From Streptomyces thermodiastaticus (GTDB taxonomy: Bacteria; Actinomycetota; Actinomycetes; Streptomycetales; Streptomycetaceae): a DNA stretch of 64,000 bases. Where the stretch lies: the NCBI RefSeq assembly GCF_014656135.1, contig NZ_BNBV01000024.1:1-64000 (forward strand), given 5' to 3'. The notes beneath the pieces were generated by a model, which saw only the letters and a program-made list of their open reading frames with translations, made no database searches and had not been told where the DNA came from. The position numbers and the translations under genes are program-made. This document shows positions 17,560 through 27,594 of this stretch, piece after piece (position 1 is the stretch's first letter; each line of letters starts with the position of its first letter).

Positions 17560-18717
17560 ATGAGCACCGAGAACCTTCCCCTCAGCCCTGAGCAGCCGCC
17601 GCGCAAGCCGCGCGTGGCCGTCGTGTTCGGCGGGCGCAGCTCTGAACACGGCATCTCCACGGTCACCGCAGGCGCCGTCCTCAAGGCGATCGACCGGACC
17701 AAGTACGACGTCCTGCCGATCGGCATCACGCGGGAAGGCCGTTGGGTGCTCGCCGCCGACGCGCCGGAGCGCATGGCCATCACCGAGCGCCGCACCCCCG
17801 AGGTCGAGGACGTCGCCGAGTCGTCCGAGGGCGCCCTGGTGCTGCCGGCCGACCCGGGCAACCGCGAGATCGTCTACAGCGAGCCGGGGGCGGTGCCCAA
17901 GGCGCTCGGCGAGGTCGACGTCGTCTTCCCGGTGCTCCACGGTCCCTTCGGCGAGGACGGCACCCTGCAGGGCCTGCTGGAGCTGGCCGGGGTGCCGTAC
18001 GTGGGGTCGGGTGTGCTCGCCTCGGCCGTGGGACAGGACAAGGAGTACATGAAGCGCGTCTTCGCCTCCTTCGGGCTCACGGTCGGCCCCTACACGGTGA
18101 TCCGGCCGCGCGAGTGGGAGCAGGACGTCGCCGCTGCCCGCAAGAAGATCGTCGACTTCGCCGGCGACCACGGCTGGCCGCTGTTCGTCAAGCCCGCCCG
18201 CGCCGGTTCCTCCATCGGCATCACCAAGGTCGACGGCCTCGCCGGCCTGGACGACGCCCTCGAAGAGGCCCGGCGGCACGACCCGAAGGTGCTGGTGGAG
18301 GCCGCGATCCGGGGCCGTGAGATCGAGTGCGGGGTGCTGGAGTTCGAGGACGGCCCGCGCGCCTCCGTGCCGGCCGAGATCCCGCCGCCCGAGGAGCACG
18401 CGTACTACGACTTCGAGGCCAAGTACATCGACTCCACGCCCGGCATCGTGCCCGCCCCGCTGACCGCGGAGCAGACCGCCGAGGTGCGGCGGCTCGCGGT
18501 CGAGGCGTTCGAGGCGGCCTCCTGCGAGGGCCTGGTCCGCGCCGACTTCTTCCTCACCGAGGACGGCGAGTTCGTGATCAACGAGATCAACACCATGCCC
18601 GGCTTCACGCCCATCTCGATGTACCCGCAGATGTGGCAGGCCAGCGGCGTCTCCTACCCGGAGCTGGTGGACCGCCTGGTGCAGGCGGCCCTGCGGCGCC
18701 CGACCGGGCTGCGCTGA
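17560..18717 (+). CDS. ddlA: D-alanine--D-alanine ligase
   Basis: 385-residue ATP-grasp enzyme that joins two D-alanines for peptidoglycan precursors. It shows VVFGGRSSEHGIS near the N-terminus, the LHGPFGEDGTLQGLLEL substrate loop, KPARAGSSIGITKV ATP-binding residues, and the terminal metal site NEINTMPGFTPISMYP. No ribosome site precedes the ATG; a promoter ends nine bases upstream, so leaderless translation is likely. It lies downstream of the plsC-gpsA terminator. Confidence 0.97.
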   Translation: MSTENLPLSPEQPPRKPRVAVVFGGRSSEHGISTVTAGAVLKAIDRTKYDVLPIGITREGRWVLAADAPERMAITERRTPEVEDVAESSEGALVLPADPGNREIVYSEPGAVPKALGEVDVVFPVLHGPFGEDGTLQGLLELAGVPYVGSGVLASAVGQDKEYMKRVFASFGLTVGPYTVIRPREWEQDVAAARKKIVDFAGDHGWPLFVKPARAGSSIGITKVDGLAGLDDALEEARRHDPKVLVEAAIRGREIECGVLEFEDGPRASVPAEIPPPEEHAYYDFEAKYIDSTPGIVPAPLTAEQTAEVRRLAVEAFEAASCEGLVRADFFLTEDGEFVINEINTMPGFTPISMYPQMWQASGVSYPELVDRLVQAALRRPTGLR

Positions 18718-18757
18718 GCACCCGAGGGCGGTGCGCCGAGCGGTGGTGCCCCCGGCG

Positions 18758-19255
18758 TCAGTCGGCGATTCCCTCGGGGATCGTCTTCCTGACGGCCGGG
18801 GCCAGGTCGACCAGCGGGGCCACGCCGCGGTCCGTGCGGCCGGCGGGGATGGTCACCTCCACATAGGCCCGGCGCAGCGTGGTGGTGAAGCGAAACGATC
18901 CGTCGCTCTGCTTCTGCAGCAGCCAGCCGACGCCGTCGATCTCGGCGCCGTCCGCCTCCGGGTCGTTCATCGCGGCGGGCCGCGGGACACCGCAGCGCAG
19001 TATGATCGCCGGGCTTCCCCAGCCCGCGGTCAGCGCGGACGCGGGCCGGGGGTCCGTGCGGCTCAGCCCGTCCACCTTCTGCGGCAGCGCCCTGTCCAGA
19101 TCCCGGCACAGCTTCGTCACCGCCGCGTCGGGGCTGGGGACCGCGGCGGCGGGGCTGCCGTCGCTCGCGGAACAGCCCGCGACGGTGGCCAGCAGGGCGG
19201 TGACCGGCACGGCGAGGGCGGACAGGCCGTACCGCCGGTGACACAAGGAACTCAC
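18758..19255 (-). CDS. DUF3515 lipoprotein
   Basis: 165-residue secreted lipoprotein. The signal peptide is residues 1-27 with lipobox TVAGC and lipid-bearing Cys28. The mature part is the DUF3515 domain (PDAAVTKLCRDLDRALPQKV, WGSPAIILRCGVPRP, GVGWLLQKQSDGSFRFTTTL). Function unknown. The start is the first GTG of the frame, without a clear ribosome site. It follows the Lrp-like gene on the same strand after 21 bases, probably in one transcript. The stop lies 40 bases from convergent ddlA. Confidence 0.85.
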   Translation of the reverse strand: MSSLCHRRYGLSALAVPVTALLATVAGCSASDGSPAAAVPSPDAAVTKLCRDLDRALPQKVDGLSRTDPRPASALTAGWGSPAIILRCGVPRPAAMNDPEADGAEIDGVGWLLQKQSDGSFRFTTTLRRAYVEVTIPAGRTDRGVAPLVDLAPAVRKTIPEGIAD

Positions 19256-19276
19256 CGGCCCAAGGGTAGACGGGGG

Positions 19277-19510
19277 CTACAGATGCACGACCGGACAGGT
19301 CAAGGTGCGTGTCAGGCCTTCCACCTGCTGGACCTTCGCCACCACCATGCGGCCCAGTTCGTCGACGGTGTCGGCCTGCGCCCGCACGATGACGTCGTAC
19401 GGTCCTGTCACGTCCTCGGCCTGGATCACACCGGGCAGTTTGCTGATCGTCTCCGCGACGGCCGACGCCTTGCCGACCTCCGTCTGGATCAGGATGTACG
19501 CCTGTACCAC
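19277..19510 (-). CDS. Stand-alone Lrp/AsnC ligand-binding (RAM) domain protein
   Basis: 77-residue protein consisting only of the Lrp/AsnC effector domain (VVQAYILIQTEVGKASAVAE, then DVIVRAQADTVDELGRMVV). There is no DNA-binding domain. Such SARP/stand-alone RAM proteins form rings or dimers and bind amino acids, and are thought to sense them or modulate full-length Lrp proteins. GGAGG sits four bases before the GTG. The gene is divergent from thiL and precedes the DUF3515 lipoprotein gene. Confidence 0.9.
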   Translation of the reverse strand: MVQAYILIQTEVGKASAVAETISKLPGVIQAEDVTGPYDVIVRAQADTVDELGRMVVAKVQQVEGLTRTLTCPVVHL

Positions 19511-19747
19511 GGAACCTCCAGGGCGGCCACGAGGATCATGGGGAAAAGGAACGCCACGGTACCGCGTCGCCATGTGCCGCGGACAGACCCGCGAAGGACA
19601 TGGCCCGCGTGCCGGGGGTGCAGGTAGGACAGAGGGTGGCGGCTTTCTCGACCGTAGCGAGGACCGCGCCTACGCGCGACCGGGACGCGCTCGGGGGCGC
19701 GATCAGGGACGCACAGCGACAGCAGGGACAGAAGGGGCGAAAGGGTC

Positions 19748-20709
19748 ATGAAGGGCACTGTTGGTGAGCTCGGCGAGTTCGGGCTCATCAGGGAGCTGAC
19801 CTCCCGTCTCACCACCACCCCGGCGGTCCGGGTCGGCCCCGGCGACGACGCCGCCGTGGTCGCCGCCCCCGACCGCAGGGTCGTGGCGAGCACCGACATA
19901 CTCGTCGAGGGGCGGCACTTCCGCCGCGACTGGTCGACGGCGTACGACGTGGGCCGCAAGGCCGCCGCGCAGAACCTCGCCGACATCGCCGCCATGGGCG
20001 CCGTGCCGACCGCGCTGCTGCTCGGCCTGGTCGTCCCCGCCGAGTGCCCGGTCACCTGGCCCACCGAGCTGATGGACGGCCTGCGCGACGAGTGCCAGGT
20101 CGCCGGCGCCTCGGTGGTCGGCGGCGACGTGGTCCGCGGCGACACGATCACGGTGTCCATCACCGCCCTCGGCGATCTGCGCAATCACGAGCCGGTCACC
20201 CGCGCCGGCGCCCAGCCCGGCGATCTCGTCGCCGTCACCGGGTGGCTGGGCTGGTCCGCGGCCGGGTACGCGGTGCTCTCCCGCGGTTTCCGCTCCCCGC
20301 GGGCCTTCGTGGAGGCCCACCGCCGTCCCGAGCCGCCGTACCATGCCGGTCCCGCCGCCGCCGGGCTCGGCGCGACCGCGATGTGCGACGTCAGCGACGG
20401 ACTGATCGCCGACCTCGGGCACATCGCGGAGGCCAGCAAGGTCCGTATCGACATCCGCTCCGGTGCCATCGACATCCCCTCACAGATGAACGACATCGGG
20501 CAGGCCGTCGGTGTCGACCCGCTGCAGTGGGTGCTCACCGGGGGAGAGGACCACGCGATCGTGGCCACCTTCCCGCCGGACGTGAAGCTGCCGGCCCGCT
20601 GGAAAGTGATCGGCGAAGTGCTCAACCCCTCGGCCCTGCCGCAGGTCACGGTCGACGGCGCGCCGTGGACCAGAAAGGGCGGCTGGGACCACTTCGGGGA
20701 CATCGAGTC

Positions 20710-20713
<4 letters not shown>
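19748..20713 (+). CDS. thiL: Thiamine-monophosphate kinase
   Basis: 321-residue ThiL, which phosphorylates thiamine monophosphate to the active diphosphate cofactor. Signature segments are GELGEFGLIRELTS, VGPGDDAAVV, STDILVEGRHFRRDW, the metal-binding DVSDGLIADLGHIAE and the TGGEDHAIVATFP loop. GAAAGG precedes the ATG. The stop overlaps thiD by four bases (ATGA). No TPP riboswitch is evident upstream. Confidence 0.97.
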
Positions 20714-21519
<806 letters not shown>

Positions 21520-21704
21520 CGGTCCGGGCAGGGTGCCCGCACAGGAGCAGGGCGGCGGGGCGCTGGGGCCGGCCGGAACCCCGCCGCCGGCCACGGGCAC
21601 CCGGCGGGCACGGACGCCCGGCGGGCCCCCGCGGACCGCACAGGGCACGCCAAGGGCCGCCAGGGCACGCCAAATAGGCCAAGGGCCGCCGGAGCACGCC
21701 GAAA

Positions 21705-21732
21705 AGCCGGCCCACCCGGAGGTGGACCGGCT
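21705..21732 (-). terminator. rpmB terminator (also reachable from thiD)
   Basis: Stem AGCCGG-C-CCACC / GGTGG-A-CCGGCT around CGGA, with one mismatch. Read on the minus strand it is followed by TTTTC, a true intrinsic terminator form for rpmB. thiD ends about 190 bases away in the opposite direction. Confidence 0.8.
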
Positions 21733-21778
21733 CGATGCGGCAATGGACAGTGGCCGCGCGCTCAGCCGTAGCTGTGCG

Positions 21779-21964
21779 TCAGCGCGAGACCTTGCCGGCC
21801 TTGATGCACGAGGTGCAGGCGTTCACGCGCTTCGGCGTCCCGCCGACCACCGTACGCACACGCTGGATGTTGGGGTTCCAGCGGCGGGACGTACGGCGGT
21901 GCGAGTGCGAGATGTTGTTGCCGAAGCCCGGCCCCTTGCCGCAGACGTCGCAGGTGGCAGCCAC
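21779..21964 (-). CDS. rpmB: Ribosomal protein L28 (zinc-binding form)
   Basis: 61-residue L28 of the large subunit. Two CxxC pairs (CDVC near residues 5-8 and CTSC near 50-53) make it the zinc-binding C+ type; Streptomyces usually also have a C- paralogue induced by zinc limitation (family knowledge). GGAGTGACCC precedes the GTG start. It is a single-gene unit divergent from the DAK-like gene. An 18-bp palindrome lies in its leader region. Confidence 0.96.
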   Translation of the reverse strand: MAATCDVCGKGPGFGNNISHSHRRTSRRWNPNIQRVRTVVGGTPKRVNACTSCIKAGKVSR

Positions 21965-22076
21965 GGGTCACTCCAAAGACTTCAGATGCACTTACGGTTG
22001 ATCCCGGCATGCCGGGAACCAGACCTCGGGCTCCCACGGAGCGGTCTGACATCCAGGTGGCGTTGCCAGGGGATGA

Positions 22077-22094
22077 GCCCGATCAGGATCGGGC
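22077..22094. promoter_or_regulatory. Palindrome between rpmB and the DAK-like gene
   Basis: GCCCGATC-AG-GATCGGGC, perfect 8-bp arms. It lies just downstream of a TATGCT box (22104-22109, minus strand) that probably drives rpmB, so it would be at the start of the rpmB leader. It may be an operator or an RNA hairpin; the regulator is unknown. Confidence 0.45.
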
Positions 22095-22239
22095 AACCGG
22101 AGCAGCATACATCGGCCGCTCCCGCCTAGGGAAACTACCATGACCGCCGCGAGGACCTCACCGGGCCTGTTCCTGAGGGCGGCCGCCCGGCCGATACCCT
22201 GCGTCCAGCTCGGCAGCACAGCAGCTCAGGGAGGCGCAG

Positions 22240-23994
22240 GTGGCGCAGGTGCCGCAGACGTTCGACGCGCCGGCGGTGCGCACCTGGTGCTCTCTGGCGC
22301 TGCGGGCGCTCGGGCGGGCGCGCGAGGAGATCGACGCGATCAACGTCTACCCCGTGGCCGACGGGGACACCGGCACCAACCTGTACCTGACCGTGGAGTC
22401 CGCGGCCGCCGCCGTGGAGGCCGTCTTCGCCGCCCACGAGGCCGGCCGGGGCGGCACGGCCGGTGCGCCGGGCCCCTCCCTGGCAGAGGCGGCGCGCGCG
22501 ATGGCGCACGGCGCGCTCATCGGCGCCCGCGGCAACTCCGGGACCATCCTCGCCCAGCTGCTGCGCGGCATGGCCCAGGTGCTGGCCGGCGACGGCGACG
22601 GTGCCCGCGCCGACGGTCACGGCCTGCGGCGCGCCCTGCGGCACGCCGCCGACTCGGCCCGGCAGGCCGTCGCCCACCCGGTCGAGGGCACGGTGCTGTC
22701 CGTCGCCGAGGCCGCCGCCGAGGCCGCCACCACCGCCGACGGCGACTGCGGCACGGTCGCCCGGGCCGCCTACGAGGGCGCCCGCGCGGCCCTCGCCGCC
22801 ACCCCCGGCCAGCTGGCCGCTCTGCGCCGGGCCGGGGTCGTCGACGCCGGCGGCCGGGGCCTGGTCGTGGTGCTCGCGGCCCTGGTGGAGACCTTCACGG
22901 GCAAGATGCCGCCGGCCCACCCGGCCCGCCGGCAGGCCGCGACGGTGCCGGCGGGCGCGGCGGGGCAGGGCGCCGCAGGACGGCCGGTCGTGCCGCACGC
23001 CCGTGCCGAGGCCGCCGGAGCGGACACACCGCGGACCGAGGAGGCCGCCGAGCCCTGCGCCCCGGGGGGCGGCCCGGCCTTCGAGGTGACCTACCTGCTG
23101 GAGGCCGACGACGCCGCCGTCGCCCGGCTGCGGCAGCGGCTCGACACGCTGGGGGACTGCCTGGTCGTGGTCGGCGGCGACGGGCTGTGGAACGTGCACG
23201 TGCACGTCGACGACGCCGGTGCCGCCGTGGAGGCGGGCGTCGAGGCCGGCCGCCCCCATCGCATCCGGATCACCCACTTCGGCGCGGACGACGCGCACAT
23301 CACGCCCGCCGGCCGGCCGCTGCCGGAGCGCGCCCAGCGCGCCGTGGTCGCGGTCGTCCCCGGCGAGGGCCTGGCCCGGCTGTGCGCCGAGGCCGGGGCG
23401 ACCACGGTGCTCGCCCGGCCCGGCGAGCCGCCGGCCAGCGGGGAACTCCTGCAGGCCCTGCGGCGCGCCCACGCCCACGAGGTGGTGCTGCTGCCGGGCG
23501 ACGCCGAGCTGTACGACCCCGCTGCCGCGGCCGCCGAGCAGGCCCGCGCGGAGGGCGTCCGGGTCGCCCTCATCCCGACCCGCTCGCCGGTCCAGGGTCT
23601 GGCAGCGCTCGCCGTGCACGAGCCGGGGCGCCGCTTCGACGAGGACGTGGTCGCGATGACCTCCGCGGCCGGCGCCACCCGCCACGCCGAGGTGACCGTC
23701 GCCGAGCGCCGCGCGTGGACCACCGCCGGCATCTGCCAGGCCGGGGACGTCCTCGGCCTCATCGAGGGCGACGTCGCCCTGATCGGCTCCGACGTCGGCG
23801 ACACCGCCGTGACCGTCCTGGACCGCATGCTGGCCGCCGGCGGCGAGCTTGTCACCCTGGTGCTGGGCGACGACGCCCCGGAGGACCTCGCCGGCCGGCT
23901 GGAGCGCCACGTCCGCGAGTCCTACCTGGCCGTGGACACGGTGGTCTACCACGGTGGCCGGCAGGGCTCGCTGCTGCTCGTCGGCGTGGAGTGA
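22240..23994 (+). CDS. DAK2/DegV-like protein (YloV family, fatty-acid kinase-like)
   Basis: 584-residue protein with an N-terminal DhaL-like (DAK2) nucleotide-binding domain. Motifs are NVYPVADGDTGTNLYLT (metal-binding Asp residues, about 31-47), ARGNSGTILAQLLRG, and HPVEGTVLSVAEAA. A proline/alanine-rich linker leads to a FakA-type C-terminal region. The family includes YloV and FakA, which phosphorylate fatty acids together with a DegV-like partner; no partner gene is adjacent. AGGGAGG precedes the GTG. Lies just ahead of recG on the same strand, as is common in Gram-positive bacteria. Confidence 0.9.
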   Translation: MAQVPQTFDAPAVRTWCSLALRALGRAREEIDAINVYPVADGDTGTNLYLTVESAAAAVEAVFAAHEAGRGGTAGAPGPSLAEAARAMAHGALIGARGNSGTILAQLLRGMAQVLAGDGDGARADGHGLRRALRHAADSARQAVAHPVEGTVLSVAEAAAEAATTADGDCGTVARAAYEGARAALAATPGQLAALRRAGVVDAGGRGLVVVLAALVETFTGKMPPAHPARRQAATVPAGAAGQGAAGRPVVPHARAEAAGADTPRTEEAAEPCAPGGGPAFEVTYLLEADDAAVARLRQRLDTLGDCLVVVGGDGLWNVHVHVDDAGAAVEAGVEAGRPHRIRITHFGADDAHITPAGRPLPERAQRAVVAVVPGEGLARLCAEAGATTVLARPGEPPASGELLQALRRAHAHEVVLLPGDAELYDPAAAAAEQARAEGVRVALIPTRSPVQGLAALAVHEPGRRFDEDVVAMTSAAGATRHAEVTVAERRAWTTAGICQAGDVLGLIEGDVALIGSDVGDTAVTVLDRMLAAGGELVTLVLGDDAPEDLAGRLERHVRESYLAVDTVVYHGGRQGSLLLVGVE

Positions 23995-24073
23995 CCCCGG
24001 AGCCCGACGGTTCCGGGACCGTCGGGAGCGAGCCCGCGGCGCCGTCGCCGGACTGTCAGTGGCGTGGTGTGCA

Positions 24074-26341
24074 ATGGACTGCGTGCCCGCACTGGAAGAA
24101 CCACTGAAGAAGGTGCTCGGCCCCGCCACCGCCAAGGTGATGGCCGAGCACCTCGGCCTGCACACCGTCGGCGACCTCCTCCACCACTACCCGCGCAGAT
24201 ACGAGGAGCGCGGCCGGCTCACCCGCCTCGCCGACCTGCCCATGGACGAGCACGTCACCGTGGTCGCCCAGGTCGCCGACGCCCGTCTGCACACCTTCGC
24301 CTCCTCCCGGGCGCCCCGCGGCAAGGGCCTGCGCCTGGAGGTGACGATCACCGACGGCAGCGGCCGGCTCCAGCTGGTCTTCTTCGGCAACGGCGTGCAC
24401 AAGCCCCACAAGGAACTCCTGCCCGGCACCCGCGCGATGTTCGCCGGCAAGGTCTCCGTCTTCAACCGGCGGCTGCAACTGGCCCACCCCGCCTACGAGT
24501 TGCTGCGCGACGACGGCGACGGCGCCGTGCGGTCCGCCGAGTCCTGGGCCGGCGCGCTCATCCCCATCTACCCCGCCACAGCGAAACTGGAGTCCTGGAA
24601 GATCGCCAAGGCGGTCCAGACCGTGCTGCCCAGCGCCCAGGAGGCCGTCGACCCGCTGCCCGAGACGCTGCGCGCGGGCCGCGGCCTGCTCCCCCTGCCC
24701 GAGGCCCTGACCCGGATCCACCGCCCGCGCACCAAGGCGGACGTCGCCGAGGCCCGCGCCCGGCTGAAGTGGGACGAGGCCTTCGTCCTCCAGGTCGCCC
24801 TCGCCCGCCGCCGGCACGCCGACGCGCAGCTGCCCGCCGTGGCCCGCCGGCCCCGCCCCGACGGCCTGCTCAAGGCCTTCGACGACCGGCTGCCGTTCAC
24901 CCTGACCGAGGGCCAGCGGAAGGTCTGCCGGGAGATCTTCGCGGACCTGGCCGCCGAACACCCCATGCACCGGCTGCTGCAGGGCGAGGTCGGCTCCGGC
25001 AAGACCCTCGTCGCGCTGCGCGCCATGCTCGCCGTCGTCGACGCCGGCGGGCAGGCCGCGCTGCTCGCGCCCACCGAGGTGCTGGCCCAGCAGCACCACC
25101 GCTCCATCACCGAGATGATGGGCGAGCTGGCCGGTTGGGGACTGTGGCGCGAGCCGTCCGCGGACGGCGACGGGCAGGGAACCGGCGAGGCGCGGCCGGG
25201 AGGCACCGAGCACGCCACCAAGGTGGTGCTGCTCACTGGCTCCATGAGCACCGCCGCCCGCCGTCAGGCCCTGCTCGACCTGGCCACCGGCGAGGCCGGC
25301 ATCGTCATCGGCACCCACGCGCTCATCGAGGACAAGGTGCGGTTCCACGACCTGGGGCTGGTGGTCGTGGACGAGCAGCACCGCTTCGGCGTCGAACAGC
25401 GCGACGCCCTGCGCGGCAAGGGCCGGCAGCCTCCGCACCTGCTGGTGATGACCGCCACGCCCATCCCGCGCACGGTCGCGATGACGGTCTTCGGCGACCT
25501 GGAGGTCTCCGTCCTGGACCAGCTCCCGGCCGGCCGCTCGCCCATCGCCACCCATGTCGTCCCGGCCGCCGACAAACCGCACTTCCTCACCCGCGCCTGG
25601 GAACGCGTGCGCGAGGAGGTCGCGCAGGGACATCAGGCGTACGTGGTGTGCCCGCGCATCGGGGACGAGGAGGACGACGCGGCGAAGGGCGCCGGGAAGG
25701 CCGCGGACGCGGAGACGGCCGACCGGCGCCCGCCGCTCGCCGTGCTCGACGTGGCCGACCGGCTGGCCCGCGGACCGCTCAAGGGCCTGCGGGTGGAGGC
25801 GCTGCACGGCCGGATGCCGCCCGACGACAAGGACGCGGTCATGCGCCGCTTCGCGGCGGGCGAGACGGACGTCCTGGTCGCCACCACCGTCATCGAGGTC
25901 GGCGTCAACGTCCCGAACGCCACCGTGATGGTGATCATGGACGCCGATCGCTTCGGCGTCTCCCAGCTGCACCAGCTGCGCGGGCGAGTCGGCCGGGGAT
26001 CGGCACCCGGACTGTGCCTGCTGGTGACCGAGATGCCCGAGGCGAGCGCCGCCCGGCAGCGGCTGAACGCGGTCGCCGCCACCGTGGACGGCTTCGAACT
26101 CTCCCGCATCGACCTGGAGCAGCGCCGCGAGGGCGACGTCCTCGGCCAGGCCCAGTCCGGCGCCCGGTCCTCCCTGCGCGTCCTCGCCGTCATCGACGAC
26201 GACAAGATCATCGCCGAGGCACGCCAGGAGGCGGCGGCGGTCGTGGCCGCCGACCCGGAGCTGGAGCGGCTGCCGGCCCTGCGCACGGCCCTTCGGGCCC
26301 TGCTGGACGAGGAGCGGGAGCAGTACCTGGAGAAGGGCTGA
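24074..26341 (+). CDS. recG: ATP-dependent DNA helicase RecG
   Basis: 755-residue helicase that reverses stalled replication forks and branch-migrates Holliday junctions. The wedge/OB region is at about 60-170. Helicase motifs: Walker A GEVGSGKTLVAL, motif II VVDEQHRFGVEQR, motif III VMTATPIPRTVAM, motif V ATTVIEVGVNVPNA, motif VI QLRGRVGRG. Two inserts near 360-375 and 525-540 are rich in charged residues and lengthen it slightly. The ATG at 24074 lacks a ribosome site; GTG at 24083 is an alternative start. It precedes rsmD and coaD. Confidence 0.95.
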   Translation: MDCVPALEEPLKKVLGPATAKVMAEHLGLHTVGDLLHHYPRRYEERGRLTRLADLPMDEHVTVVAQVADARLHTFASSRAPRGKGLRLEVTITDGSGRLQLVFFGNGVHKPHKELLPGTRAMFAGKVSVFNRRLQLAHPAYELLRDDGDGAVRSAESWAGALIPIYPATAKLESWKIAKAVQTVLPSAQEAVDPLPETLRAGRGLLPLPEALTRIHRPRTKADVAEARARLKWDEAFVLQVALARRRHADAQLPAVARRPRPDGLLKAFDDRLPFTLTEGQRKVCREIFADLAAEHPMHRLLQGEVGSGKTLVALRAMLAVVDAGGQAALLAPTEVLAQQHHRSITEMMGELAGWGLWREPSADGDGQGTGEARPGGTEHATKVVLLTGSMSTAARRQALLDLATGEAGIVIGTHALIEDKVRFHDLGLVVVDEQHRFGVEQRDALRGKGRQPPHLLVMTATPIPRTVAMTVFGDLEVSVLDQLPAGRSPIATHVVPAADKPHFLTRAWERVREEVAQGHQAYVVCPRIGDEEDDAAKGAGKAADAETADRRPPLAVLDVADRLARGPLKGLRVEALHGRMPPDDKDAVMRRFAAGETDVLVATTVIEVGVNVPNATVMVIMDADRFGVSQLHQLRGRVGRGSAPGLCLLVTEMPEASAARQRLNAVAATVDGFELSRIDLEQRREGDVLGQAQSGARSSLRVLAVIDDDKIIAEARQEAAAVVAADPELERLPALRTALRALLDEEREQYLEKG

Positions 26342-26391
26342 CAGACTGGGATCACCCACCCCAGTGCGCCGAGCGACAAGGATTCGAGAGC

Positions 26392-26979
26392 ATGACCCGC
26401 GTGATCGCCGGCCGGGCCGGCGGACGCCGCCTGGCCGTCCCGCCCGGGAGCGGTACCCGGCCCACCTCCGACCGGGCACGGGAAGGGCTGTTCTCCACCT
26501 GGCAGTCCCTGCTCGGCGGCCCCCTGGACGGCGAACGCGTCCTGGACCTGTACGCCGGCTCCGGCGCCGTGGGCCTGGAGGCACTCTCCCGCGGCGCCGG
26601 GCACACCCTCCTGGTGGAGGCCGACGCCCGGGCCTTCCGCACCCTGCGGCAGAACGTGCGCACGCTGGGCCTGCCCGGCGCCGAGGTCAGAAGCGGCAAA
26701 GCCGAGCAGATCGTGCGCACCGCCCCACCGGCCGAGCCGTACGACATCGTCTTCCTCGACCCGCCCTACGCCGTTCCGGACGGCGATCTGCGGGAGATTC
26801 TCCTCACACTCAGCACCACGGGGTGGCTCGCACAGGACGCCCTCGTCACCGTGGAGCGCAGCACCAGGGGCGGCGAATTCCACTGGCCGGAGGGGTTCGT
26901 GGCGCTGCGGGCCCGGCGCTACGGTGAAGGAACCTTTTGGTACGGTCGCGCCGCCGCTACGTGCGAAGACGCACGATGA
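26392..26979 (+). CDS. rsmD: 16S rRNA (guanine966-N2)-methyltransferase
   Basis: 195-residue RsmD-type methyltransferase acting on 16S rRNA G966 in the assembling small subunit. It has TRVIAGRAGGRRLAVPPGS, TRPTSDRAREGLFS, the SAM site VLDLYAGSGAVGLEALSRGA and the catalytic FLDPPYAVP. Located 50 bases after recG and followed closely by coaD, a gene order conserved in many bacteria. Its stop overlaps an upstream in-frame ATG of coaD. Confidence 0.95.
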   Translation: MTRVIAGRAGGRRLAVPPGSGTRPTSDRAREGLFSTWQSLLGGPLDGERVLDLYAGSGAVGLEALSRGAGHTLLVEADARAFRTLRQNVRTLGLPGAEVRSGKAEQIVRTAPPAEPYDIVFLDPPYAVPDGDLREILLTLSTTGWLAQDALVTVERSTRGGEFHWPEGFVALRARRYGEGTFWYGRAAATCEDAR

Positions 26980-27005
26980 CCGGACCGGAGAGCGAGGGAT
27001 CACAA

Positions 27006-27485
27006 GTGCGCCGCGCCGTCTGTCCCGGGTCGTTCGACCCGATCACCAACGGGCATCTCGACATCATCGCCCGCGCCTCCCGCCTGTACGACGAGGTCTA
27101 CGTGGCGGTGATGGTCAACAAGTCCAAGAAGGGCCTGTTCGAGATCGATGAGCGCATCGATCTCATCCGGCAGGTCACCGGCGAGTACGCCAACGTCCGC
27201 GTCGAGTCCTTCCACGGCCTGCTCGTCGACTACTGCAAGCAGCGCGACATCCCCGCCATCGTCAAGGGCCTGCGCGCCGTCAGCGACTTCGACTACGAAC
27301 TGCAGATGGCCCAGATGAACAACGGCCTCTCCGGCGTCGAGACGCTGTTCGTGCCCACCAACCCCACCTACAGCTTCCTGTCGTCCTCCCTGGTCAAGGA
27401 GGTCGCGGCCTGGGGCGGCGACGTCTCGCACCTGGTGCCGCCGCAGGTGCTGGACGCCCTGACGCGCAAGCTGCGCAAGGACTGA
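27006..27485 (+). CDS. coaD: Phosphopantetheine adenylyltransferase
   Basis: 159-residue nucleotidyltransferase for the fourth step of coenzyme A synthesis (4'-phosphopantetheine plus ATP to dephospho-CoA). It has CPGSFDPITNGHLDII with the T/HxGH motif, KGLRAVSDFDYELQMAQMN and the PTNPTYSFLSSSLVKEVA ATP loop. GTG at 27006 fits the family N-terminus and follows GAGGGATCACAA. An in-frame ATG at 26976 that overlaps the rsmD stop by four bases would add ten residues. Confidence 0.97.
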   Translation: MRRAVCPGSFDPITNGHLDIIARASRLYDEVYVAVMVNKSKKGLFEIDERIDLIRQVTGEYANVRVESFHGLLVDYCKQRDIPAIVKGLRAVSDFDYELQMAQMNNGLSGVETLFVPTNPTYSFLSSSLVKEVAAWGGDVSHLVPPQVLDALTRKLRKD

Positions 27486-27594
27486 GCCCGCGCGCGACCT
27501 GACCGGTCGTCACACCCGGTGTCCGGCGGCCGTCGCGTGGTCGTACAGTCGTCCCGTCCGTCTCCAACACCTCGGCAGGAGTGGCGAGCACACC

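Noticed and set aside
22140..22240. ATG at 22140 as start of the DAK-like gene region
   Set aside because: It lies in a different frame from the DAK2 motifs; the GTG at 22240 has a strong ribosome site and the right frame.
22135..26584. Long minus-strand frames opposite the DAK-like gene and recG
   Set aside because: Low-complexity shadows; RecG helicase motifs fix the true strand and frame.
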